From Atrichornis clamosus (Eukaryota; Chordata; Aves; Passeriformes; Menuridae): a stretch of 64,000 bases of DNA. The position numbers and the translations under genes were made by a program. The first letter of the stretch is position 1, and the number at the start of each line of letters is the position of its first letter. Of the stretch, positions 10,461 to 23,689 are shown in pieces. Where the stretch lies: contig WBMZ01012038.1 of NCBI GenBank assembly GCA_013400975.1, forward strand, positions 171,758 to 235,757, in the 5' to 3' direction. Below the pieces are notes generated by a model. That model was not told where the DNA came from, made no database searches, and worked only from the letters and a program-made list of their open reading frames with translations.

Positions 10461-13155
10461 ATGCAGCTCAAGGAAGGTTAAACTTTCTTACTGAGGAGAG
10501 GAAGGGTAGAGGAGCAATATGCTAAAACAAAACATGGAAGAGTGTCTCATTTAATGGAACTGAGTAAAAGTTTATCAACAGTATTTCCCCTTTCCCCTTT
10601 TGATGGATATATAGCAAGCTAGATAAATATACAACTACACCTCTAGCCTGTTTTTGAATAAACTGATATGCCATTGAAATTGTTTGCTGTGTTGCTAATA
10701 GTAACAGCAATGAGAATTTGCAGAAAACTTGGTTTAGTTTGCTGAAGGGATTTGCCTTAGAGACACATTCTCTTGTTAGGGGTTTTGGCTAATACATAAG
10801 AAATCAATTTTTCAGCTTGTCCTAATAAATATAAATTCACATTTTCTTAATAGGAGAGCCTCTGTTATTATGAACATTATTTTATTCAGAAAGGTAAATC
10901 TCAAAAAAAGGAACACTCAGGTCATCTTCTAGGAATTGCATAGAGGAGAAATGTATTATAACGAAATCCATTTAGCAAAGCAGACATAAAACTAGTGGTC
11001 ACTGCTGTGCCCTACCAGCTGACATTCTCAGCAAGGTCTTTGTAGAGTGTTTCAGTAAATGCTTTTTTCTTTCAAATCCCCAAATCCCTATTGTTTCTGA
11101 GTTGGTTTTTTTACAAATTCAGTTGAAAATTGTTAACTGATAGAAGTTATAACTAGTGGCTTTTTGTGCAATTTTGTGTGAGCAGTAAACTTCACAAAGA
11201 TGGGAATGAGTGAAGCTGCTACTTTGTTTCAATAATAACAACAACATTAAAATAGATTAGCTAGTATGGCTCCTTCCTAACAAAACCGTGAAGAATTCTC
11301 CACCTGTTACTTACTTGCTTCTGGTCAGCACCATTCCTTCTTTTTTCTTGAGTGTGACTGCAAAAGTGTAGGCATTGTGTGATTCCTGTTGAGTATGAAT
11401 TAGGTGACATACCTGACCACCAGCCTGGACTTGTGTTTTGCTATGACAATATAAACAGATAGCATATAGGATTGCCCAGGAAAGAGGATACTGAGGTATA
11501 GCTGTTCCTTCTTCTACTCCTAGGGGAAATCATACCAGCCTAGACAGCACAAGCACTGTCGACTCCAAGAGACCGCACCCAGTTTTCTCCTGAAAAGTCA
11601 CTCTTTGAGTGAGACTCCAATAGTAACTCTTTAATAGTTAAGTACTCAGGGAAACCTACTGTAGACAGTTTGTGTATGTCCCTAGGGCAATGAAAATGCC
11701 CTTTGTAGTCCTAAGAATATAAATAAATATAAACTCCGAAGAATGCAAAAGATGAATGAGATGGCCATTTTCTGGGCTTTTTCAGATGACTTACAACAGA
11801 ACCTATTTTTATGATGCTGCAATAAAATTGAGCCTTCTCTATTCTTTAATGTTAATTTAAAAGTGAGAAACTACATTACTGCTTTGAAAGAATTTTGGAG
11901 ACTGCCGTAAAAGAACCCAATGAACTGAAACCCTCACTGATTTTCATCAGGGCAAGTCATGTGATCAAGTGGAACAACATGAATGGATCCTTACTTCTAC
12001 ACAGCACATGTGGTGCGATCTGGTACAGTTGCGTATATTCAAGTTGTTGATATAATAGAAGTTATTGGCCAGTTTTTGTACTGATAATATTCCCAGAGTG
12101 CCAACTTTGTATCCATCACTATGAGATAATTTTACTGTAGAAGCAGTAAGGTCCAGAAAAAAATCTTCACAACGGTAGCACTTAATTGAAAGAAGTCATT
12201 TGGGAGAAAGAAATTATGCCATAAAATACCTGACAAAGGTAGGTAGTACTGTAAATGGCCAATAAAGCTTAGCACATTCTGAACAATTATAGTTTAAAGT
12301 TGTTCATACATCTTCAGCAACCTGCTTACCTGATCATTGTGCTGCTAGGTATTTCCATTATGAAATTACTATTACTGGAATTCAAATGCATAGTCCAGCC
12401 AAGACCAGTCAATGTATAAAAGATTGACTACTAAATAAAATTCTGTTTTAATAATACACATGACAAGCAAGGAGAGTCCTTTAACAAGACAGTTAGGTTC
12501 AAGATTAGTCACTATATGTCTTGCATTTGCAGGTCTTGTGTGTGTGAATAGATGGATTTAACAAATATGCAGATCCCCACTGGATGCTCTGGTGTACATT
12601 TTGAACATGAGTACTCAGAAGAATTAACCTAGCACTTAACTCTGATCTACAAATTAAATTTCTACCTGCCTTTTGGGCAGAAAATCTCAAGTTTTGGAAT
12701 TGTTCCATATTCTACACAGATGGCACTATGTAAAGTGGAGAAAATGCTCATCTTGGAAGGTGAAAGGCAAAATGCTGCGTTTAATATTGCAGTTCTTGTC
12801 TACAATTGAGTTTTCTATGATTTTGTTCACAGATATAACTAAATATATCATCCAGAAATTCAGAAAACATGATGAGGTTTTCTTTAAGCTTCATAGAGTC
12901 CTTTGGTATGATTTTTTTTTTTTAATGGCTAGGAGATACTTCACTGGAATGTATAGTATTTATAATATCTGTATGCAATCTTTGTTTTAATCTATGCTCT
13001 TCTTAAGTGAAACATGACATTCTTGAAGCAATTGGCTGGCATTCCTCTGTGTTTACAGCTGCAGGACAACTGGAAACAAAATTTTGATGTGTCATTGCTT
13101 TTATATTACCCAAGTATGTAAAATAATAATGGCATAAACTTCTCTGTGCCTGTGG

Positions 13156-13160
13156 CCTTA
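13156..13160. repeat. Left copy of 5-bp target-site duplication (CCTTA)
   Basis: CCTTA sits directly before the LTR and recurs at 13752-13756 directly after it. A 5-bp duplication is typical of ERVL-type integrases. If the LTR is taken to start at the canonical TG (13163), two extra bases (CG) remain between duplication and LTR, so the exact left edge is uncertain. Confidence 0.55.
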
Positions 13161-13751
13161 CGTGCTGGTTGTGCCGGGAGTAGAGTTACTTTTTTCACAG
13201 TGGTTAGTGTGGGGATGTGTTTTGGGTTTGTCCTGAGCACTGGGTTGATCATAGAGAGATATTTTTGCTACTGCTCAGCAGGGCTTACACAGAGCTGAGG
13301 TCTCTTCTGCTTTTCCTACTGCCATGCTGCTGAGGAAGCGTGTACATGGGAGGCTGGGAGGAGACACAGCCAGGAGAGGTGACTCAAACTGACCAAGGGG
13401 ATATTCCAGCCTGTGTGACATCATGCTTAGTATAAAAAGGGGGGAAAAGAGGGAGGAAAGAGGGGACATTTGGAGAGATGGTGTTTGTTTCCCCATGTCA
13501 CCATTACACGTGATGAGTCCCTGCTCTCTTGGAGATGTCTGAACACCTCCTGCCCATAGGAACTGGTGAATTAATCCCTTGTTTAACTTTGCTTGGGTGT
13601 GCAGCTTTTCTTTTACCTATTGAACAATCTTTAGCTCAACCCATGAGTGTTCTCACTTTTACTTTTCCAGTTCTTTCACTGATCCTACTGCTGGGAGAGT
13701 GAGAAAGCAACTGAGTGAGGCTTGATTGGTGGCTGTGATTAAACCACAACA
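13161..13751 (+). mobile_element. Solo LTR of an avian endogenous retrovirus (ERVL-type)
   Basis: A 591-bp block matching a common avian LTR layout. It starts TGCTGGTT at 13163 and ends AAACCACAACA at 13751, so it keeps TG...CA ends. U3 contains the conserved ATATTCC and TGACATCATGC elements (the latter a CRE/AP-1-like site). A TATA box, TATAAAAAGG, lies at 13431-13440, followed by a purine-rich stretch and the transcribed part. The usual poly(A) signal region near 13620 reads ATTGAA rather than ATTAAA, which suggests decay. No gag, pol or env sequence lies on either side, so this is a solo LTR left by recombination between the two LTRs of a provirus. Family naming is from recognition of the sequence pattern; the exact subfamily is not assigned. 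Confidence 0.88.
13431..13440 (+). promoter_or_regulatory. LTR TATA box
   Basis: TATAAAAAGG lies about 270 bp into the LTR and just downstream of a CRE-like TGACATCA. This is the expected place for the LTR's RNA polymerase II promoter. The core looks intact; whether it is active is unknown. Confidence 0.6.
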
Positions 13752-13756
13752 CCTTA
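13752..13756. repeat. Right copy of 5-bp target-site duplication (CCTTA)
   Basis: CCTTA immediately follows the LTR's terminal CA and matches the copy at 13156-13160. Confidence 0.55.
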
Positions 13757-16700
13757 ATCATAGAATATCTAAGAGAGTATCATCTGTTTGTTAATGAACT
13801 GTCTTTATTTCTCCTCCTTCTCTGCATATGCTACTCTTCTGGAAACATTGTTGGATGGTGAGAAATATACAGGTTGTGACTGTATTTCACTGAACCCTCC
13901 GTGGTATTCTGTGTTGGTTCCTCAGTCAAACTGATGTTGGCTGACTGGATGCAGACACTTGTATGTCTTATTATGTCCTCTAGGTCACCCCAAATGTATT
14001 TATAGTTTTCAGTAGGAGAATTCCTTGTCATTGTGATTCTCAGAAGGGAAAACAAAATCTGTTATCTGTTTTTCTTCTTAATGTGGTCGTATGTTCCTGA
14101 AAAAGCACCCAGAATAATATCAGAAGAAAGGTCCTGTGTAGATATGTCACCCCTGAATCCAGTCTCTTTCTGTTTCTTTTATATGGAAGTAGATCTTTGA
14201 ACTGATCTGATCAGTTTAAAATGTTATTTGAACTTTAGTCATAATACAATCAAGCAACAGATCACCTGATATCAAAACTCCTTTGCTCTTGCCGTGCTCA
14301 CCTATCACTTTTACAAACTGCTATATGAGGTAAAAATTTTCAATTTGAACTTTTTTTAAAGTATGTGCAACTCACGAATCAGTCTGATTTGCTTTAAATT
14401 TATTCTGACATCCAGAGCATGTGACATCTTTGTGGTTTATTTCAGTAGCTATTTTACCAAATAATCAGACTCCACTGTATTTTATTTAAACCAGCTCCGC
14501 TGCTCCCGTGACACACTACAGATCTCAGTTCTCCTATCAGTAAAATATGCTATGGTGCTAGTGCAATCTATTTCCATCAGCGAGGAAGACCCTCACATCT
14601 CTGGGGTGACATTAATGATCAGTGTTCTCATTCACATGGGCTCCTACCAGCTGACCTGTGTAGGTGAGTTCCTGCTGGCTCGGGTGATGAGCATCCTGTG
14701 GCTCACAGCCTTAAGCAGTGAGATCAAATTTCCCAAATCTGTCTGGCAGCTCTAAGGTTCAGCCTCCAAACCCTAAGGACAAAAAGATGTAGCCTCACAT
14801 CAGCATAACCTATCTTTTGGAAGGCTTTCACACTGAATAAATGCGAAGATAGCTGGGTATTGCTTCATTTTAAGGGAACATTAATATTAACCAACAATGA
14901 AATCCCTTTGGGAATCTGTGGCTCCTGTTCGAATTCCAAATCAAACTGTTATGACTGATGCTGTGCATTAAAATACCAAAAAAAAGCTGGTTACAACCCA
15001 CAGAATGTATTAGACTGAGAACTTATGATATGGGTGAAAAATTGTTGCTTTGAGTACATGTCTGAGACTAAGTGAAGCAATATTCTTGAAATGAGTATGA
15101 GGTTTAAAATAGTTATGTATAATGACAATATACCCATTTACAAAAGTGGTTCAGTGCAGGATCTTGCAGTACAAGACAGCTGAGTCTTGTCACTTATTTC
15201 ATTGAAATATTTCATTTTCAAAATCAGTATAATATTATAATACGAAGTCATGAAAGTGTCTTACATTCTTTTACACACAAAGGTCTCTTCCTTTATTGCC
15301 TCTTTGTATTAATTCTTTTTTAATGCCTCTGCGATACAGAAATGTAGAGTACATGTATCTCCTTGTTGGTTGGACTACTTAATCCTGCTAGCCTTGCCAA
15401 ATTATAAAATGCAAAGTAAAAAGTATAACAGTGTGAAATGATTGGATATCATAGCTGAGCAAATAGCAATAAATACTTCCTATGAATAGTAATTAAATTA
15501 GAGTACAAACATAATCAACACCATTTTATGAAAGCTTGCTGTAGTAATTTAATGCTTAGAATTTACTATCAAGAACACTCCAAAAAGCATATTCTTAGTT
15601 GAAATGCTTGGATTGTCTGTGGAAGTGAATTTTGATTACAGCTTGATTGTACAAGATGTGCTTTACAATTTGCACTGGCCCATAATATGAATTGCAAATA
15701 GTGTAAGCAGCTACAAAACAAATGTGCTCTGTCAGAGAGACTGAATTCACCTAAAGGATGGTCTATTTCCAGCTCACTAACTAGTTCACACTTAATCTTC
15801 ACGTGGACACCCCATGTCAGCTGGCTAACACTACTTCAAAGACGAAGCAAGATATTTCTATTCCAGTGTATTCTAGTCCATGCTTTTTTAATGCTATGGC
15901 ACTTTAGTAAGCCTTGGCATCTTCATTGGTCACTAATGGAATCCACACAGGGAAATAATTTTAAAAGTTTTAAGCATTTATATCTTCTTTGGCAATAATC
16001 ATCCTCATTTATCTATGTTTGAGGAACTGCATTTCTCTGTTGTGCTCTCTGGGGAGTTATGGTAGGAGTGCTGTGCAGTGCACAGTGGAAAGAACTGTAC
16101 AAGCTTTGACACTTCTTTACTCATCCTCCTATTCACTAGTAAGCTTGATGAAAGGAATAGTATACATAGGAAGGGATAAAGAGGTGGAAAGAAATGGAAA
16201 AAGCTGTCAGAGCTTTACAGATGGCATGACTTTCCAATACAGGGTCATAACCTAGGACTTGTAGGCTTTAGACGTGAGAAACCGTATTCAACAGACAACT
16301 CTCAACGAAAACTTTTCATATTGAGTCACCTTCAGTTTTCTCCCTTGCTCTCAGGATTTTGTTTCCAAAAATGATTGCTAAAAAGTACCCAGAATAAGGT
16401 CCAGAAATGCAAAACTACCGTAACCCAACTCCCGACCTGTCAGATTATTTTTTACGTTATTGCTCTCTGTATAAGGATGAAGCAAGGTTCTCAAGTACTG
16501 GTCTCTGGTCTTTTATTAATTGGCAAATATATGGCCAGTGCTGCTTTCCCAGTAGCCCAGACTTGTACATACCATTATTGTCTACTCTACCCTCTGTTAT
16601 GATCATTCAAGGAAGCCAGATCTTGTATCATAATCTTAATTGTTTTGACTCTTCCTCTAGTTGGTGTGTTTGCATGATAACAGCCTCATTCATAAAAAAC

Positions 16701-18377
16701 CCAGGCTGACTAAGGAGTCATCATCTGTTGTTTCGTGTCTGATTACAAGTTTTTTTTCTCCAGTTTCCATATGGAAAATAAAATATGCTCACAGTAACAA
16801 GAAGCTTCTTATGCCTCACTCTACCACACAGGAACATATGAAAAATCTTTCACTGTCTATTGAGTAAAAAATATCAAAAGCTGATATTCAAAGGCTCAGC
16901 AGTCCAAAACAAATTCATGAATAATTTTGAATGACAGTGAACCTGAGGCTTGTTATGAAATCTAGTCTCCAACACCAAGAATAAAAGGGAAAACATTTCA
17001 ACCAAATTTTTCCCTGTGAATCACTCACTCACCTTTGGCTATATTATTTATTGTTCAGTGATATTTCATTTTAAAAATATATTTTCCTCATTCCTTTTTC
17101 AAAAGGAGCAAGAAAGTACTCTCCAAGATGCTTGTGTGGAATCAAATCACATATACATATCCAAAGAACAAGCGAAAACACTTAAAATATTCTAAATGGA
17201 GGCAATGGGATTTCTAAAGAAAATGTACCACAGAAATGTCTATAAATGCTCCATTTATGTACAGTAATCTGAAAACATTCATTTTTGCAAAAGACTTCAG
17301 GCTGTCACAGGCTTCTAATCTCTCTGTGTTCTTTCTTTAATTTCTCCATATGCTACATTCTTGATTTAATTAGGAGACCAAGACCTAGATTTCAACACAG
17401 CTTGGACTTGATGCAGAGCTGGTGACATTACCAAGACCACTTGAACTGGCTTGCTAGTAATTCTAAACTTAGTCATAGGAAAGTAAGCTGGCAAATCTTC
17501 AGGATCTGTCATCTAATCTCATTTAACCTTTGTTAAATCTATTAAATTTCACTCCTTAATCACCTTGCTGTCAGCTTCTACATTTTCCATAGCACTGTCC
17601 TTTAAACCTGAATCTTCCCTTCCTTAATCACAAAACCTCCAAGTGTCTGTTGAGGACTGTTAGAAAATATCTTGCCCTTGCTTCCTACAAACTACTGTGG
17701 AGTAATAAATGCCTTCTGACACTACACTGTTTTGTTCCAGTTTCATTGTCACAACTTCATATCCCCTGAAAAAAGATCCTAAAATTGTTACTGAATTATC
17801 TCTGAAAATACGTAATCACCAAAGCTATCTCAGCCCAACTCTGTTTTTCTTGATGCCAATGTTTACCATGAGGACTTTCTTCTATTTGCATTAGAGTGAC
17901 ATAAACAGGATTACACTGAGATATGATATCCCAATTGCAAATGTTCTCCTCAAACAAGAGTGGGAGACAGCAACACTTCTGCACAAACTTTTCTGACAGG
18001 AGTGCTAAATCATCTTGGGATGTTTAAAACCGGTATTACACTGCTTTTGGCTCATCCTCATGTGAAGCTGCACCCATATGTTTGTCAATGATGATAAAAG
18101 GGCAAAACCTGCACCAGCTTGGAGTAATGATTTTGCCCCAGCTTTGCTGAGGCCCTGCATATTGAAACCTTTCAAACAGTAATGAATTAATTGAAAAGAG
18201 GGTGGTGTTTTTTGAGATAATGCAAAAAATCTTTGTCAAAGCTAGCAGTCAAACTGATGATATTTAAATCACTTTCTAGTGGATAGGTCTGCTTTCACTA
18301 ATTTCTCATGAAACACTGTTATAAGCCGTTGGAATGTCCCCAACAAGACAAAACATTCTAAGCAGGGAGACATGTAA
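13757..18377. other. Unique non-coding sequence, no supported gene
   Basis: AT-rich sequence with no recognisable repeat apart from a few homopolymers. Open frames of up to about 100 codons (for example plus strand 16375-16709, where two overlap) resemble no known protein. A splice-bounded open segment at 14581-14663 is listed separately. Confidence 0.5.
14581..14663 (+). other. Candidate 83-bp exon (speculative)
   Basis: CTATTTCCATCAG ends at 14580 as a fair acceptor, and TAG is followed by GTGAGT at 14664, a near-perfect donor. Between them one frame is open for 27 codons plus two bases, starting RGRPSHLWGD. A second frame is also open through the donor, so coding evidence is weak. The local base composition is richer in C and G than its surroundings. 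I do not recognise the peptide. A lncRNA exon or chance are both possible. Confidence 0.15.
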
Positions 18378-18432
18378 AATCATAGAATCATTAAGGCTGG
18401 AAAAGACCTCCAAGATCATCATTCCAACCAAA
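18378..18432 (-). repeat. CR1 3' tail fragment
   Basis: About 55 bp beginning TCATAGAATCATTAAGGCTGG (from 18379), the reverse complement of the CR1 3' end: the octamer tail, then the motif that reads GATGATCTTGGAGG on the minus strand. This is a severely 5'-truncated insertion in minus orientation. Confidence 0.85.
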
Positions 18433-20213
18433 ATAGCTAATAGGAAACCTTGAGGAGCCTGTGAACTTTAGACTGAAGAAAATAATCAGTCCTCATTTAC
18501 TGTGCAAAATATTTAATTATTTTCTTGCTTTAAAACTCAGGATAGTCTTTTTCAAAAGGAAACAAAAAATGCATAGATCCAATAACTCACACTTAGGGAA
18601 GGACTAAACTTGGAGTTTGGAGACTTAACTTCAGATCCCTATTTTTCCTGTTTGTATTCAGACTCTGAATTTAAAGACTGTTTTCCTGTTTTAGATAGAT
18701 ATCCTGAATTTGGTCTGTGGCTGCTACTGGGTGGGATTAGCTTTAGTTCCTTCTGTTCTGTGTTTCAAGTACATAAATATTTATATTGTACTTGGTACAG
18801 GAATTAGAGCATGAGACCGCAGATAAGTGTCCTACCAAGCTGCATGCAAACTTCCTTCCCTTTTCCTCAGTAAAGAATCGGGGCTCTTTAGTCAGATTTT
18901 GAGCAACCTGCTAAAGCTGAAGTGTGAACCTGCTCAGCTGATTGGTCATACCTGACATGAGACAATATTTCAGTGTTAGTTTTGAAATCCTCAATAGTGT
19001 TTGAGTATGGGACTTAGGCACTCAGAGTGCAGCTGAACACAATTTTGTCCATTGTAAATGCAGAAGAAGTGGTTATCATCACCCTGTCTAGCTTCTCAGC
19101 TTAGTTCTGGGAATCAGGCTCCCACCCTGGAACCTCAGATGTTTGCCCCAAGGCCAATGCCAAGCATCACTGAGTTTCACTGATACCTCACGCATATCTT
19201 TGGGCCTTACTGGATTACAGCTGAGGATTAAGCAGAGGGAAAAGCACTATGAAACCCCAGAAAATTAATGTCCTTAAATGTTAAATCAATGCAAAAGTTC
19301 CCAATATATGGATATTTGAAAACTGCATTCTAGTTCTGTGCTATAAGTGAAAACATTTCACATCTTACTGAAATACAAATGACCTGAGGAGTACAGGCTG
19401 CCTGCTACTTTGTCTCCTGCTGAATCTTCCAGCTATTAAACAAAATGTAAGAGACCATGTCTTCATAAAAAACAGTTCCTAATGCTCTGAACACCTCAAT
19501 TTTTTTCTCTCTGACATCTGCCAAGATTTAGGCAGAAGGTTTTTAACAGCTGATGGGGCTACCAGTATCTCCTGTTTTAGCAAGACAAGGTTATTCAAAT
19601 GTTAATGGTTTTGTTCAGTCTCTCTAGCTCAGGCTGCTTTTGCCCATAAAATGAAAGATTTAATTCACACTGAAGGTTTTGCTCAGAGGTGAAGTTCAGA
19701 AAATCAAGCAGACTTCATAAGTATACAGAGACAGATTCCCTGAGCTGTGTCAGCCACTTCAGCTGCCATGGCCTTATCTTGCAACATCACCCAGGTGCAT
19801 TTGTGAACTATCTCTCAAATATTGTCATCCCTTAATCAGTCTTAACAATACAGTTTCTGTTGTAGTTTAAGCTCTAGGTAGTTCTATTTCAGCAAGAGTT
19901 GAGCTAGTGAAAGCTGTGGAGTGTAGATTTTTTACAACAACCTTGCCCTGGGAGAAAATAAGGGAGCCGAAATAGAATGTTTCCTTTTTCCAAGACTGTG
20001 CTAACTGAGTATTTTCAGAATGATGTATAAAACCTTTCATTTCTTTTTGGCAAATGGAAAGATGTCAGTCTGCCATGAAACAAGAAACTGCAATGTCAAC
20101 ATGCTGTAGGGAAGTATGAATAGTTGATAAGAACAGGTGTGAATGAAAGAGGTGTGACATATTTTTCTCTAATGAAGCCATGACAATATCTTTATCATTC
20201 ATTTGCACAGGTG

Positions 20214-20240
20214 AGCACACACATGCACACACACACACAT
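20214..20240. repeat. Short imperfect (CA)n microsatellite
   Basis: An imperfect run of CA dinucleotides interrupted by ATG, ending about 20239. It is preceded by CACAGGTGAGC, which looks like a splice donor, but no exon is recognisable before it. Confidence 0.7.
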
Positions 20241-21399
20241 GCTTTTCTCCTACTGTTTTTAGAGATAGCTTGCCCATTGAAAATCTGCATCTGAAAGACT
20301 TAGGGATTTAATTTTTTAAATACTACTGTTATTGATTCAGACTTACATCTCTTAAATGTGTTTTTTATTAAAGGCTTGAAATGGCTTTTTCCCCCTAAAA
20401 GTGTTTTAAGGGCTTAGGAGGATGCATGAAATTTTAAATAATAAATACTGTATCTGTGATGTGTCATATCTTAATTTGACTCTCCTGATGACTGAATGCC
20501 ATTTCTTTCAAATGTCATTAGTCTTGCTTGTGAGCAATTTGTTAAAGTCTCTAGCAGGTATATAGGTAAAGCATTAAAAATCTGTGACAGGTCAGACTGA
20601 GTATTATGAAATTATATTTGATACTGTGAAGAAAAAGTCAGAATAGCCTGATGGAGAAGAGAAGAGGAGGAGAGAAAATAATGTACACCTTTCTAACAAC
20701 TGCTATTTTTGTTACCGTTTGGGGAATGAAAATGACACCTCCAAACCCCAAAGCAGAAGTGGGTGCTGAAAGGCCAAGATCCTTCCCTCTGAAGTCTGAA
20801 TTATAGTGTAAAGAAAGCTTGCCCAAACAATTTTGGTCTTATAATAGCTAAATCGGGAGAAGTCAGATGGGTGTGATTGTGTAGTTTGAAATACCTTCCA
20901 TAGTCCACTTCAGGATCTGTCCCTTGGTGAAGTCTTGGAAAGTAGAGAAATAAAATATTTTGTGGAGGAATAATAATGGGGAGAGGCAAAACACTTAAAC
21001 AAAAAAAAACTGTGAAGGATGTCCCAGGGGACACCCTACAAGAATATGTAGAGAAAAGTGGCTTGTCATCCTAATTTTAAACAACACTTTCCCAAGTTTA
21101 ACATCTGTGACATCACGTTTATGATGTTTCCTCTTCTCCCTAGCAAAAGTCTGATGAATGGAAGTTTCTCTTTCATTGGTCTATATATGATATTCTTATT
21201 GAAGTAATTCAGAGGAACAGAATGGTGTGGGAATAATGTAAAAAAATTATCCAATGTTACCATTACAGTCCAATAAAGTGGAAATTATCTATTACCGTCA
21301 AACAGACTTATTTTACAAGTAATCATTTAGGTGGGATGAGAAGGATAAATTTCTTTTTGTCATTGGCTTGGCAGATCTGTAGTTTCTCCACACCCCTGT

Positions 21400-23560
21400 G
21401 GTAGCATTTTCTTGGGATTATACATGTGCAACACACCATTTGCTGGTCCATGTCTGTGGTGATAGCGGGTATGCTGCACTAGAGAGAGCTCAGATGTGCT
21501 CTGGCTGTGTCCCAAGTCACAGCAGGCCACTCACTTTGTACCGTGTGTGTCTGCACAAGTGAGTGAGAACGGCATCTCGGCTGCTGGGAGCATTTGTTAG
21601 GTACAAACAGAGAGCAGCAAAACAGGTTTTACTCCACTGTCTAAGACATGATTTCAGCATGTCTGACATGAGGCCAAAATGTTTCACTTTGTGCTGTGTC
21701 AGGAAAAGGCCATGTAGTTGTAAGATGGAAAGCAAATGGCACCTATGGAAAGATCTACTAACGTTAATGGAACAAGCAGACAAGCTCTGACTTTGGTCAG
21801 CGCTGCAGTGAAAACCCAGAGCTCACTGCATTACCTCACAGACCTTAATGTGCTTCAATTCAAGCAATGTCAGACAAAAGGAAAAGCAGTGACCAGAAAA
21901 TACAGATTTTGGAGAACTCACGGCCCCTTGAGACCAGTTTTCCCTCTTTCCTGCCGGAGAACTTGGGAACCTTTTATTTCATAAAAAGCAGTTGGCTTAT
22001 TCCAAGACTCAAGATGGTGCATTTTGCAAATATGCACTCTTCCTGCCAATTTCACTGCCACTAGCGGTACAGCCTCTAGGATAGCTATGCACATTGGCAG
22101 TGGGCAGTGGGAAAGATATTGCCAAGAGCTTTGCTGCTGCTGAAAAACGCCAGCGTTGCTAACAAATATAGAGGATTTGAGAAGCCTGTCTAATGTGATA
22201 CCTCGTAAGCAGCTTGAAATGTCCAAGCAATTAGAGAGTGAAATAAATGTCGGACAGTCAAGAAAGCTGTTCATCATTAATGCTTTCCAAAGCCATGGCC
22301 TTGTCTTCAAGGAACACAGAGACTCCCTCTGCACCACAGTCAAAGTCGAGAGAAGAGTGACAGCAAAGTCCATGCTGTTCTCATCTTATGTGCCAAGATT
22401 GATGCAATATTGAAGAAAATGTTGAAGTTAATTGGCAGAAAGAAAAGAAATAAATTTTTGTCTAAAATCAAACAATTTATATAGGAACTGCCCAATCATC
22501 TTGACTTCTATGCAAAAGATCAGTGCAAAAAGCTCTTACTGTGTGTTCCCAGCTCCCAGAGACTGTAAGCTTACAGCACCTGTCCTTGCTCATTGCATGC
22601 CCCGTGTTCTGCACACTGCCTGAGTGTCTTTGTAGTTTGTGAGACATGGAAGGGAAGGCACAGCAGCTCTCACACCGACGGGGCAGAAGGAGGATGCAGC
22701 GACAGCCTTGATGGGACTGCAATGGCAAACAGCCACTTTCGTTGCCTAGAACCCATACCAGGAGAACAGCTCAGAAGATCCACTGCATCACACACAGTCT
22801 AAACTTCATCATGTTGAATCACCATGACATGACACCCATAAGGAATTCTGTAACAACCAGAGGTGACATCCATAAGGTATTCAAAGCATCAAACCATGTT
22901 TTCCATGTCCAAAAATGAGATTGCTTCCAGTGCAAAACTCTCATTTCTGCTTCAAAACTGTCTGAAGATTAACAGTTTCAAAGCCCCCTTACTTGGGTTT
23001 CCTCAGCCTTTTAAGAATGTCAGAGAGGGAGAACACAGAGTATCATTCTTCCAAGGTAAAAGTTCATTTCAAGCGAACATGCTATGATGGAAGAATATTT
23101 CATCATGCTCACGCTAACCATAAAATAGGTGATTGACTGCAGTGTTCAACTGTGCAGGTCCCTGCAGCAAATCTAGAAGAAACCAGCCTTTCAGAAGACA
23201 CAGCTGATGGGTCTGAATGATGGCGCTGCTACTGAATTGTATATTTTCTGCAACACTTCCAAATACACTTAACAGCCTTGATTTTCCATCAACTCCTCAT
23301 GACTTTCATTGAGAAAGACACACTGCTGTAATAGGGCCTTAAGGTTATAAGAGTAACACTATCAAATAGCAATTTTGCCTCATTTTTAGAGCTATTTATC
23401 AATCCTCTTCAGGCAAGATTTACTGGTAAAAAGTCAGTTTTAAAAGGCTTTTGCTGTCTGTCACCCTGTGAGCCTCCCCTCACATTAGATGATTAGTGAC
23501 TTGAGCAGGTTAACAAACCTAAGAGGCAGAGATCACAAGAAGAATCTGGCACTAATCTGA
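21400..23560. promoter_or_regulatory. Candidate conserved non-coding cluster
   Basis: This 2-kb region stands out from its surroundings by a more balanced base mix, scattered CpGs (for example near 21465, 21570 and 22150) and few homopolymers. It holds motifs such as GCAAATATGCA (octamer-like, near 22030), ATTAATGCTTTCC (near 22276), GATTGAC (near 23133) and GTTAACAAAC (near 23510, HNF1/forkhead-like). A 151-codon minus-strand open frame (21918-22373) has no recognisable domain. The texture fits vertebrate developmental enhancers. That is inference only. Confidence 0.3.
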
Positions 23561-23689
23561 AGATCTCATAAAGGACATTTAAGGATGTGATAAGACAGAG
23601 CACATAAGAGTGCAACAGATGACATGCCAGCTCATCACACTGGGATTCTTCCCAGCGCCTTAAAATTTCTGTATATAAAGAGTAGTTTG

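Larger units (their letters stand above)
7296..13155. other. Unique non-coding sequence, no supported gene
   Basis: About 5.9 kb of AT-rich sequence. I see no known repeat beyond short homopolymers. Open frames of up to about 120 codons exist (for example on the minus strand at 8712-9071) but show no domain, signal peptide or family resemblance. Two items are listed separately: a 45-bp splice-bounded segment at 9377-9421 and a 12-bp palindrome at 10327-10338 inside a possible conserved element. Confidence 0.5.

Noticed and set aside
13752..13775. Possible CR1 tail (ATCATAGAAT) right after the solo LTR
   Set aside because: Only about 10 bases match the CR1 octamer; the rest does not follow the CR1 3' end.
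21918..22373. 151-codon minus-strand open frame
   Set aside because: No domain or family resemblance and no convincing splice or start context; kept only as part of a possible regulatory block.
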